NCBI GenBank assembly: GCA_009918425.1
Contig: RGEC01000072.1
Coordinates: 1 to 9,929 of the forward strand
Source: Bacteroidota bacterium
GTDB taxonomy: Bacteria; Bacteroidota; Bacteroidia; NS11-12g; UBA955
Length of the DNA stretch: 9,929 nucleotides
Direction of reading: 5' to 3'
The stretch's first letter is position 1. Each line of letters begins with the position of its first letter. Below the pieces are notes generated by a model that was not told the DNA's origin, searched no databases, and saw nothing but the letters and a program-made list of their open reading frames with translations. Positions 1-6,807 of this stretch are shown here, piece by piece. The position numbers were made by a program, and so were the translations under genes.

Positions 1-586
1 CAATAATGCCTGCATATAGTTTTGAAACATTTCGCAATGCTTCTTCATCGCTGCCGCTCACAATTTTAAGTATTTTGGTAAGCGGACGTTCTTTATCGCC
101 GGGATTGATTCTTTCAGGAGAATATCCAACCTTGAAATCATCACCCATTTTTAGGCCGGACAATTCTTCAATAATAGGCACGCAATCTTCCTCGGTACAA
201 CCGGGATAAGTTGTGCTTTCGTAAATAACATAATCTCCTTTTGAAATAGCTTTGCCTACAGCGGTGCTGGCACCAATGAGTGGCTTAAGTTCGGGCTCAT
301 TGGATTCGTTAATGGGTGTTGGTACTGCAACGATATAAACACCGCACGCTTTGATGTCGTTGGGATTGGAAGTAAAAACTATTTTCCTGCCTTCAAATTC
401 CGATGCATCAATTTCTTTACTGTGATCAATACCCTGCTGCATCAATTGGATTCGGTCATGATTGATATCAAAACCCACCACATTAAAACGTCTTGCAAAT
501 TCAAGTGCAATGGGCAAACCGACATAACCAAGCCCGATTACACAGATGCTTTTTTCGCCGGAAGCAACTTTATCATACATTTCCAT
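1..586 (-). CDS. Nucleotide-sugar 6-dehydrogenase, TviB/WbpO-like (C-terminal part outside window)
   Basis: NAD-dependent enzyme that oxidises C6 of a UDP-hexose (probably UDP-GlcNAc or UDP-GalNAc) to the uronic acid for capsule, O-antigen or other surface glycan; cytoplasmic. I translated 195 residues from the ATG at 586. The Rossmann fold is plain: strand plus GLGYVG glycine loop at residues 18-23, then GFDIN near residue 40, whose Asp normally contacts the NAD ribose. VAVPTP and YESTTYPGCTEED follow, as in this family. The stretch GYSPERINPGDKE is typical of the TviB/VipA/WbpO branch and less so of UDP-glucose dehydrogenases (Ugd). The catalytic Cys and UDP-binding domain would lie beyond base 1, so substrate cannot be fixed. 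A second ATG at 580 is an equally possible start; no Shine-Dalgarno is seen. The gene is 88 bases downstream of the last transporter, and I see no convincing terminator in that gap. Confidence 0.9.
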   Translation of the reverse strand, partial: MEMYDKVASGEKSICVIGLGYVGLPIALEFARRFNVVGFDINHDRIQLMQQGIDHSKEIDASEFEGRKIVFTSNPNDIKACGVYIVAVPTPINESNEPELKPLIGASTAVGKAISKGDYVIYESTTYPGCTEEDCVPIIEELSGLKMGDDFKVGYSPERINPGDKERPLTKILKIVSGSDEEALRNVSKLYAGII

Positions 587-596
587 AGAGGAAACG

Positions 597-604
597 CAAA
601 AATA
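597..604 (-). promoter_or_regulatory. Putative -7 promoter box of the nucleotide-sugar dehydrogenase gene
   Basis: Read on the minus strand the bases are TATTTTTG, a full match to the Bacteroidota -7 consensus TAnnTTTG, ending 10 bases before the ATG at 586. No good -33 TTG is visible at the expected distance (only a TTT about 22 bases upstream). The transcript leader would be only a few bases long, unless translation starts at the ATG at 580. It would give the dehydrogenase its own promoter. A chance match in AT-rich sequence is possible. Confidence 0.33.
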
Positions 605-674
605 CGATAATCAGGGGGTTGCGCTAAACTAAATTCTATGAACTTCTATTCTGTTAGGCAATAGTCTATACTTG

Positions 675-2180
675 TTACTTTACATCACCCATGAGTTTCT
701 TTACCCACGGCGAAATGGCAATAACCAACACACCGGCTATTAGGGCGTACAAGGCAAACTGCTGGTAACCCGCCGAGTAAATTTCCAGCTTCTGCAACGG
801 TGTTGCATTTTCAGCAGGCGAAATACCCGCACCAAACAATCCTGCGATATATTGGCCATAGGCACTGGCCAGAAACCACATGCCCATCATAAAACCCTGC
901 AATTTGGGCGTGGCCAGTTTGGTCATAAGAGAAAGTCCAATGGGAGAAAGCGCAATCTCTCCGAGTGTTACCACAAAATAGGCAAAAATGAAGATGTCGC
1001 CGCTGGTAATACCGTTGCTGCCGGCAAACATTTTATTGGCTCCGAAAACGTAGAATGCCAAACCCAATAGAATAAAACCAATTCCAAATTTCACTACACT
1101 GTTTGGCTCGGCCTTTCTTTTATGCAGCCACAGCCATAGCAATCCAACCAGCGGAGCAAAAGCAATGACAAATAATGAATTGGCCGAGTTGTTGACAATA
1201 TTGGGATCAATATTCAGTGTTCCCCTGTTCAGATGCTCTGCCGAATACAAGCTCAATGAGCCTCCGGCCTGCTCAAAAATGGCCCAAAACAAAGATGAAA
1301 AAACAATAAAGACCAGTGCAGCTAATAATTTTAAATTGCTTTGCCGGTCTAGTTTACTCATCTCAAAAAACAGATACAGCAAACTGAAGGGCCCGATGAT
1401 GTACATAAACCAGTCTGTGTAGCGCGTATTTGAAACCATCTTCATGATGACCGGAACACAGGCCAGCGCGCCGATATAAACCGCATACACATACCATTTT
1501 TTACCGGTTTCATTATCGTAATCAATAGGACTGTTGCCAATCGGCCCCAATGAATGACGCGTAGAATAAAAAATAATTAAACTGATAAACATTGCGACTG
1601 CGACCAACCCAAATGCTACATTCCATCTCAGATGCTCAGGTATAATGTTGCTGAGGATTTCTCCCTTACCCACACCAATCATGAGAATTCCACCCAGAAA
1701 TGCACCGATGTTTATTCCGGAATAAAACAGCGAAAAACCTGCATCACGGCGTTGGTCATCTGCGCCATACAATTGACCAACCATAGAAGAAATGTTGGGT
1801 TTGAAAAAGCCTGTTCCCACCACCAGAAAAGCGATACCTAGAAAAAAGAATGTATGGGGATCTGCCGTCAGGATAAGGCTTCCGGTAATCATCAGAATTC
1901 CACCCCAGAAAAGAGATTTCTTGAAACCTAGGATTTTATCGGCAAACATGCCGCCAATAAATGTGAAAGCATACACCCAGGCTTGCGTGGCACCATATTG
2001 CAGGTTGGCAACCTTCTCTTCCATGGCCATGTGGTAAACCATAAAAAAGGTAAGCATGCCGCGCATGCCATAAAAGCAAAACCTTTCCCACATTTCGCTG
2101 AAAAACAGCGACCAGATCTGTTTGGGATAGGCACCTGAGAAATTCCGTATGGAATCGAGCTGACTTTCGTTATTGTTCAT
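675..2180 (-). CDS. Proton-coupled oligopeptide transporter (POT/PTR family), third copy
   Basis: Inner-membrane carrier that brings in di- and tripeptides with protons (major facilitator superfamily, TC 2.A.17). The 501 residues show about 12 or more hydrophobic segments. Family motifs: EMWERF in TM1 (residues 29-34, the ExxER proton-coupling motif), GGMFADKILG after TM2, GFFKPNIS in TM4 with Lys at about residue 127, FYSGINIGAF in TM5, FEQAGGS in TM7 with Glu at about residue 303, and GEIALSPIGLS in TM10 with its Glu. All residues known to couple protons and bind peptide in characterised POTs are present. The start was set at the ATG at 2180, one base after the stop of the preceding transporter. 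The frame opens 18 bases earlier at a GTG (2198) that would overlap that gene, and the ATG fits better. It is likely co-transcribed with the 2182-3798 gene and translationally coupled to it. Exact peptide preference cannot be read from sequence. Confidence 0.93.
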   Translation of the reverse strand: MNNNESQLDSIRNFSGAYPKQIWSLFFSEMWERFCFYGMRGMLTFFMVYHMAMEEKVANLQYGATQAWVYAFTFIGGMFADKILGFKKSLFWGGILMITGSLILTADPHTFFFLGIAFLVVGTGFFKPNISSMVGQLYGADDQRRDAGFSLFYSGINIGAFLGGILMIGVGKGEILSNIIPEHLRWNVAFGLVAVAMFISLIIFYSTRHSLGPIGNSPIDYDNETGKKWYVYAVYIGALACVPVIMKMVSNTRYTDWFMYIIGPFSLLYLFFEMSKLDRQSNLKLLAALVFIVFSSLFWAIFEQAGGSLSLYSAEHLNRGTLNIDPNIVNNSANSLFVIAFAPLVGLLWLWLHKRKAEPNSVVKFGIGFILLGLAFYVFGANKMFAGSNGITSGDIFIFAYFVVTLGEIALSPIGLSLMTKLATPKLQGFMMGMWFLASAYGQYIAGLFGAGISPAENATPLQKLEIYSAGYQQFALYALIAGVLVIAISPWVKKLMGDVK

Positions 2181-2181
2181 A

Positions 2182-3798
2182 TTAGTTTTTAATAGCACTG
2201 TTTAGTTTTTTCAGCATGGCAAATAACAGCAGAGCAGCTGCCAGCAGCAGGAAGAAGTTTAGCCAGAAATAAGATGCTTTATCTGTATAAGAATCCCACT
2301 GGCTGGCCAGCACACCGCTAAGTTTGTTGCCAATGGAAGTAGCCAGAAACCAGCCTCCCATCATCAAAGAAGTGAACCGCTGCGGGCTGAGCTTAGATAC
2401 CAGCGACAAACCCATTGGACTCAAGAAAAGTTCCCCTATGGTAATAACACCATAGGTGCCCATCAGCCACCAGAAGCTCACCTTTTCCGAACCATTGTTT
2501 CCGCTTTTTACCGCAGCCACCATTACCAAAACAGAAAGTGCAGATACCAACAATCCCAGTGCAATTTTGGTAGGAATGGCAGGCTCCTTCCCTTTTCTTC
2601 GTAAAAACAGAAAGAATGAAACCACTACCGGGGTAAGCAGAATAACCCAAAACGGATTGAAAGACTGGCTGATATTGGTACTCCAGATGTACACCTCGGA
2701 ATTTTCAGCAGGCTTTGTTTTTTCGTTTCTGAAATAATTGGGATAATCGTATGCCATCACAATTTTTCCGTTGGCATCTTTGGATTTTCGAAACAGCGAA
2801 TCGATTTTCGGAACAGAATCCTGGGTAAAGGTTAGTTTTTTTGTCAGTTTAAGCTCATTAAAAACATTTTGGGTCGCACCGGATACACTTCTGTCGGTAT
2901 AATTATCAGCCCATGTATTAAGGGCTGTCCCGTTTTGTTTGAATACTGCCCAAAATAACACTACTACAGCAAATATCACCAGCATCACACCCATGGGTTT
3001 TTTCTCATCTTCATGCGATTTGAAGTACAACGAAGCGTAATAAACCACCACGGGAATACAGGCAAAAATGAAAGCGTCTGTACTATCACTGTCAAATACT
3101 TTACCAGGAATAAACCAGCCTGCAATACCGCACAAAACAGATGGCAGTAAAACAATAGTCATAATTTTACCGATACTCATATCACCGGGTCTTGGCTGCA
3201 CACGAACATCAAATTGCTTGTAGTGACGGGTTCCGGCTACAAACACCAGCACACCAATAAACATGCCTATGCCGGCAGCCATAAACGCAGCACTCCATCC
3301 TATGGTTGTATACAGTGCGGCACCAAAAAAGTTGCAGATAAAGGCACCAATGTTAATTCCCATGTAAAAAATATTGTAGCCTTCATCTTTCTGGTGTTGA
3401 TTTTCAGGTGTCGAATACACATTGCCCAGCAGGGTTGAAATATTAGGTTTAAAGAAACCATTGCCAATAATAACGAGCGACATAGAAAAGTATAGCGCGG
3501 TAATGGAGTGAATCCCCATCAGACAATAACCAATACCCATTAATATCCCACCTAGTATAATGGACTTTCGGTAACCCAATAATCTGTCAGCAATTAATCC
3601 TCCCAAAAAAGGTGTAAAAAACACCAGCGCTATAAAAGTACCATAAAGATTACTGGCATCTTTTTCATTCATCTGAAACCCGTCTTTGACATCTTTAAGA
3701 TACAGGGTGAAAATACCTATCATCAGGTAGTAGCCAAATCTCTCCCACATTTCAGAGAAAAAAAGAAAAGGCAAGGCAGCAGGATGTTTTTTAAACAT
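2182..3798 (-). CDS. POT-family peptide transporter, second copy, with TM7 Lys and periplasmic insertion
   Basis: A POT/PTR major-facilitator carrier of 538 residues, longer than its neighbours. Motifs present: EMWERF (residues 16-21), GGLIADRLLG, GFFKPNIS with Lys at 117, FYMGINIGAF, and GELFLSPMGLS with the TM10 Glu. Two departures stand out. In TM7 the motif is FKQNG, so residue 287 is Lys where the two neighbours have Glu (FEQAG). In characterised POTs such as GkPOT this Glu takes part in proton and peptide coupling. The loop between TM7 and TM8 also holds about 60 extra residues (about 308-372), rich in charged residues and predicted periplasmic by the family topology. The protein may therefore differ in coupling or substrate, although Q is also found at this site in some enterobacterial members. 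The start is an ATG with no Shine-Dalgarno. A terminator lies upstream at 3831-3858, so the gene needs its own promoter or read-through. Confidence 0.92.
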   Translation of the reverse strand: MFKKHPAALPFLFFSEMWERFGYYLMIGIFTLYLKDVKDGFQMNEKDASNLYGTFIALVFFTPFLGGLIADRLLGYRKSIILGGILMGIGYCLMGIHSITALYFSMSLVIIGNGFFKPNISTLLGNVYSTPENQHQKDEGYNIFYMGINIGAFICNFFGAALYTTIGWSAAFMAAGIGMFIGVLVFVAGTRHYKQFDVRVQPRPGDMSIGKIMTIVLLPSVLCGIAGWFIPGKVFDSDSTDAFIFACIPVVVYYASLYFKSHEDEKKPMGVMLVIFAVVVLFWAVFKQNGTALNTWADNYTDRSVSGATQNVFNELKLTKKLTFTQDSVPKIDSLFRKSKDANGKIVMAYDYPNYFRNEKTKPAENSEVYIWSTNISQSFNPFWVILLTPVVVSFFLFLRRKGKEPAIPTKIALGLLVSALSVLVMVAAVKSGNNGSEKVSFWWLMGTYGVITIGELFLSPMGLSLVSKLSPQRFTSLMMGGWFLATSIGNKLSGVLASQWDSYTDKASYFWLNFFLLLAAALLLFAMLKKLNSAIKN

Positions 3799-3809
3799 AA
3801 GAATTAACG

Positions 3810-3817
3810 CAATAATA
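3810..3817 (-). promoter_or_regulatory. Weak -7 box before the second transporter gene
   Basis: The minus strand reads TATTATTG, one mismatch from TAnnTTTG, ending 11 bases before the ATG at 3798. That placement resembles the boxes at 597-604 and 6713-6720. The nearest upstream TTG (3830-3832) is too close to serve as a normal -33 element. A promoter is expected here because a strong terminator sits immediately upstream, but the match itself is weak. Confidence 0.25.
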
Positions 3818-3830
3818 AGTCTTACGTCAC

Positions 3831-3858
3831 AAAAAAAGCCGGATTGCTCCGGCTTTTT
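3831..3858 (-). terminator. Intrinsic terminator after the first transporter gene
   Basis: A perfect 10-base-pair stem, AAAAAGCCGG at 3833-3842 with CCGGCTTTTT at 3849-3858, encloses a 6-base loop. On the minus strand it is followed by a run of seven T (3837-3831), and it begins 17 bases after the stop codon of the gene at 3876. It should end transcription of that gene before the second transporter. The stem is also followed by a T run on the plus strand, so it could work in both directions, but no plus-strand gene leads into it. Confidence 0.88.
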
Positions 3859-3875
3859 CCTTAAAATTACATCCT

Positions 3876-5390
3876 TTAGTTAATTCCTTGCATACGCTTC
3901 TTTAGGAAGTTGCTCATCAAAAACAGAATTACGGCAGCAACACCACTCAGTACAATGAAAACCATAAAGAAATCATATAGATTATTGATTTGATAACCTG
4001 CAATACTGGGTATTTCAGCACTTGCTGAGGCTTCCTTTTCACCGGCGCCGGGAGGAATGAGAGAGCTCAGGGTTCCCGCAAGTTTATTGGCACAGGCATT
4101 GGCTAAAAACCATGTTCCCATAAGAAGTGAAGAGAATCTGGCAGGAGACAATTTGCTTACTACAGACAGACCTATAGGCGATAAACAAAGTTCACCCATA
4201 GTATGCAGTATGTATAATGCAATAAGCCACCACATACTTACTTTTACAGAACTATCAACCCCATTCACCGCAATTGCAATCACTACATATCCTAATGTAA
4301 GTAAAGTTAACCCCCAGGCCATTTTCATAGGTGATGAAGGTTCCATATTTCTCTTGTGCATGGTTCCCCACAAAATACTGAACAATGGTGCCAGAATAAT
4401 AATCCCTAATGGATTAATGCTCTGAAACCAGGAAGCGGGCATTTCCCATGTACCCACCATTCTGTCTGTTTGTTTATCAGCAAACAGTGTGAGGGATGCT
4501 CCGGCCTGTTCAAAAGACATCCAGAAGAAAATCACAAAAAAACACAGAATGAATATTACCCCTATACGACTGCGCTCCACACTGGTAAGTGATTTATCAG
4601 TCATTATTATAAGAGGCATGATAATCAAAGCTCCAAAGATGAAAAAACCAATTACATCAGCATCTGTCTTAAAAATGGATTTGAGATTAAGCATTAAAAA
4701 TATAATACCGGTTGAACCAATAATCGTTAAAATACTTGTTAGGTCTAGCTTTTTAACAGGCATACCCAGTTCTTTACCATCATGCCCAACAAGCAATTTG
4801 CCTTTATACAACCAAAAACTCACCAAGCTAATCACCATGCCAATACCTGCAGCGAGGAAACCCCACTTAAAATCGATCTTTTCTGCAAGTGAACCACAAA
4901 CTAGTGGCGAGAAAAATGCCCCAAGATTGATACCCATATAGAAAATAGTAAAAGCAGAATCTACCCGTCTATCACCTTCGGGGTATAAATTGCCTACCAT
5001 AGTTGAAATATTGGGCTTGAAAAAGCCATTCCCGATAATCAGCAATGTAAGACCAGCCCACATTAGCGTTAATGCGATTGTTCCGGTTGTGCTTGCACTG
5101 AAAAACAGAATAAACTGCCCGAGTGCCATCATTATACCTCCGATTTCAATGCTGCGCCTGTTGCCTAAAAATCTATCACTGAGATAACCACCCAGCAGGG
5201 GGGTGAGATAAACAAGTCCGGTATAACTTCCATATATATTAGAAGATTCTTTTTCAGAAATCAACAAAGCTTTTATCATAAAAAGCATAAAAATGGCACG
5301 CATACCATAGTAACTGAAGCGTTCCCACATTTCGGTAAAGAACAATAGGTACAATCCTTTGGGATGACCTTGCGAAGTATTTGTATTCAT
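3876..5390 (-). CDS. Proton-coupled oligopeptide transporter (POT/PTR family), first copy
   Basis: Inner-membrane importer of short peptides, 504 residues, with the usual hydrophobic pattern of the family. Motifs: EMWERF at residues 20-25, GGYLSDRFLG after TM2, GFFKPNIS with Lys at 125, FYMGINLGAF in TM5, FEQAGAS with Glu at 294 in TM7, and GELCLSPIGLS in TM10. All residues known to be needed for proton-coupled peptide uptake are therefore in place. The loop between TM11 and TM12 carries a small extra hydrophilic stretch (PPGAGEKEASASAE), probably periplasmic. It starts at an ATG with no Shine-Dalgarno. Terminators bound it on both sides (5452-5478 upstream after porV, 3831-3858 downstream), so it is probably a single-gene transcript. 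It is clearly diverged from the other two transporters, so the cluster is not a recent duplication. Confidence 0.94.
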   Translation of the reverse strand: MNTNTSQGHPKGLYLLFFTEMWERFSYYGMRAIFMLFMIKALLISEKESSNIYGSYTGLVYLTPLLGGYLSDRFLGNRRSIEIGGIMMALGQFILFFSASTTGTIALTLMWAGLTLLIIGNGFFKPNISTMVGNLYPEGDRRVDSAFTIFYMGINLGAFFSPLVCGSLAEKIDFKWGFLAAGIGMVISLVSFWLYKGKLLVGHDGKELGMPVKKLDLTSILTIIGSTGIIFLMLNLKSIFKTDADVIGFFIFGALIIMPLIIMTDKSLTSVERSRIGVIFILCFFVIFFWMSFEQAGASLTLFADKQTDRMVGTWEMPASWFQSINPLGIIILAPLFSILWGTMHKRNMEPSSPMKMAWGLTLLTLGYVVIAIAVNGVDSSVKVSMWWLIALYILHTMGELCLSPIGLSVVSKLSPARFSSLLMGTWFLANACANKLAGTLSSLIPPGAGEKEASASAEIPSIAGYQINNLYDFFMVFIVLSGVAAVILFLMSNFLKKRMQGIN

Positions 5391-5408
5391 AGGGTGTATT
5401 TTATTCGG

Positions 5409-5416
5409 CTAAAATA
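5409..5416 (-). promoter_or_regulatory. Weak -7 box before the first transporter gene
   Basis: The minus strand reads TATTTTAG, one mismatch from TAnnTTTG, ending 18 bases before the ATG at 5390. No TTG is visible at a normal -33 distance. A promoter must lie somewhere in 5391-5451 if the terminator after porV is efficient; this is the best candidate I can see. Confidence 0.25.
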
Positions 5417-5451
5417 GAAATTTATTTGCTTAGTAGGGTAATTTGTACAAA

Positions 5452-5478
5452 TAAAAAACCCCACATTTCTGCGGGGTT
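5452..5478 (-). terminator. Intrinsic terminator after porV
   Basis: On the minus strand AACCCCGC pairs with GTGGGGTT around the loop AGAAAT, followed by a T-rich tail that continues to 5452. One pair is G-U in the minus-strand RNA but would be an A-C mismatch in plus-strand RNA, which supports use in the minus direction. It lies about 20 bases after the porV stop codon at 5499 and separates the type IX secretion genes from the transporter cluster. Confidence 0.88.
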
Positions 5479-5498
5479 CATATTATTCAGAATGAAAA

Positions 5499-6698
5499 TT
5501 ATTCCTTATCCGAAAAAGCACCCATATCAAACAGCAACGAGAAACGCAGCTGGTTTTGCAGCGGATGTCTGCGGGCAAAGGGAACCAGCATGGCAAGGTC
5601 TATGGAAACCTTTTGGTATTTCAAACCCAGACCGAAAGTAGCATATTGCCTGCCACCTTTGTTTTTATTTTCATAGAATGCTCCTACCCTGGCAGCAAAT
5701 TTATTGTCGTACCAGTATTCAGTTCCGAAAGATCCGGTCCACTCGTTTAGCTCTTCAGTCATACCTCCAGGTGCATCATAAAAACTCTGAATCATGCCCT
5801 GAATAACACTCACATTGGGATCGTTTCCTATAAATTGTCTCACACCATTGATGGTAGAATCGCTGCCATCATAACCCACCAGATAGAATGGGCGTGTTGG
5901 AACCAGCAATTTATTTACATCGGCATATACCCCCACTTTATTGTACTGGTCTAATTCATATTTCCATCCTGCACCCAGTTTGAGATTGGTGGGTATAAAA
6001 TCTCTTTGCTCACGGGTGGTGTAAGTCATTTTTGCACCAATGTTCTGGATGTTTACACCAAAATTAAAATCTGAGTTTTTTCCGCCCTGCATCTTGATTT
6101 TGGTACGGTAAAGCAAGTTTACATCACCGGCTCCCGAAACACCTGCTTTCGTGTTGGCACCATTGATAACGCGGTTTCCTGCAATGTTTGAATAGATAAA
6201 TCTGAGGTTTACACCCATACTGAATTTCTTGCTGAAACGTGTTCCGTAGCCACCCTCAATACTGAATTCATTCGGATTAAAATTGCCAATGGGATTGCCT
6301 TCGAAATCTGTAAAATTGATATTCCCAAGGGAAAAATAACGAATGGCTCCACCAATAACAGAATTTCCGTTCTTGGACTTGGAATAACCGGAAAGGTAGC
6401 TGAAACCTACATCCGAAACCAGCTGGCGCAACCAGGGAGCATAGGACAATGAGAACCCTGATTTCTTATCTGCATTCACCAGGTTACTCATGTTCCACGA
6501 TACACTGTTTGCATCCGGACTGAATAAGGCGACTCCTGCGTCACCCAGGCCTGCAGACCGACTGTCGGGAGTAATGGTTAAAAAAGGAACCATAGTGGTG
6601 ACAGTATTCAGCTGTCCGGCCAGATCACTCTTGCTGATCTGCGCCATAGAAGCCATTGCTGAGGCACCTATTAGAATAAAAAGAGATACTTTCTTCAT
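5499..6698 (-). CDS. porV: PorV (LptO), type IX secretion outer-membrane shuttle protein
   Basis: PorV is an outer-membrane beta-barrel of the FadL type. It collects cargo from the SprA translocon by its C-terminal domain and delivers it to the PorU sortase in the attachment complex. The protein has 399 residues from the ATG at 6698. The frame is open further to an ATG at 6761, but the later start puts a standard signal peptide first: MKK, then the hydrophobic stretch VSLFILIGASAMA, then cleavage near SMAQ. The mature start carries the family hallmark: QLNTVTTMVPFLTITPDSRS followed by AGLGDAGVA and a SxxWNMSNL motif. The rest is an alternation of amphipathic strands, ending in LRFSLLFDMGAFSDKE near the last barrel strand. 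No deletion or missing part is visible. It follows porU by 109 bases, the same order as in Porphyromonas and Flavobacterium, and a terminator follows it. Confidence 0.95.
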   Translation of the reverse strand: MKKVSLFILIGASAMASMAQISKSDLAGQLNTVTTMVPFLTITPDSRSAGLGDAGVALFSPDANSVSWNMSNLVNADKKSGFSLSYAPWLRQLVSDVGFSYLSGYSKSKNGNSVIGGAIRYFSLGNINFTDFEGNPIGNFNPNEFSIEGGYGTRFSKKFSMGVNLRFIYSNIAGNRVINGANTKAGVSGAGDVNLLYRTKIKMQGGKNSDFNFGVNIQNIGAKMTYTTREQRDFIPTNLKLGAGWKYELDQYNKVGVYADVNKLLVPTRPFYLVGYDGSDSTINGVRQFIGNDPNVSVIQGMIQSFYDAPGGMTEELNEWTGSFGTEYWYDNKFAARVGAFYENKNKGGRQYATFGLGLKYQKVSIDLAMLVPFARRHPLQNQLRFSLLFDMGAFSDKE

Positions 6699-6712
6699 AA
6701 AAGGAAGTTTGG

Positions 6713-6720
6713 CAAAAATA
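6713..6720 (-). promoter_or_regulatory. Putative -7 promoter box of porV
   Basis: The minus strand reads TATTTTTG, a full match to TAnnTTTG, ending 14 bases before the chosen porV ATG at 6698. The same eight bases occur before the dehydrogenase start at 586. No -33 TTG is visible. It lies inside the longer porV frame, which agrees with the start at 6698 rather than 6761. It would allow porV to be transcribed apart from porU; read-through from porU is also possible because no terminator is seen between them. Confidence 0.33.
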
Positions 6721-6807
6721 GGGGTTTGTTTCTGAATTGTTTGTTTTGATTTTGAAATCATGTCAGGAATCTCGCTAAAACGTATTTTCGGGTTTTTTAT
6801 TGTAGTA

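Noticed and set aside
587..674. Terminator between the third transporter and the dehydrogenase
   Set aside because: Only a 5-base CTATT/AATAG pairing is visible, with no G-C core and no T run; nothing there is strong enough to call.
4057..4425. Open frame of 122 codons on the plus strand
   Set aside because: It is antisense to the same transporter, with no family motif, and the plus strand shows no plausible gene start signals.
4489..4941. Open frame of 150 codons on the plus strand
   Set aside because: It lies wholly inside the first transporter gene on the opposite strand, has no recognisable domain, and the minus-strand protein is clearly the real one.
675..5390. Recent triplication of one transporter gene
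   Set aside because: The three proteins share family motifs only; lengths, loops and most residues differ, so they are old paralogues.
6699..6761. Longer N-terminus of PorV from the ATG at 6761
   Set aside because: It would put a 21-residue polar, Lys/Gln-rich stretch in front of a complete signal peptide and would cover a -7 promoter-like box.
6777..6797. Possible terminator hairpin (AAAAC...GTTTT) between porU and porV
   Set aside because: The stem is only AT-rich and short, and the T run is on the plus strand, where no gene approaches.
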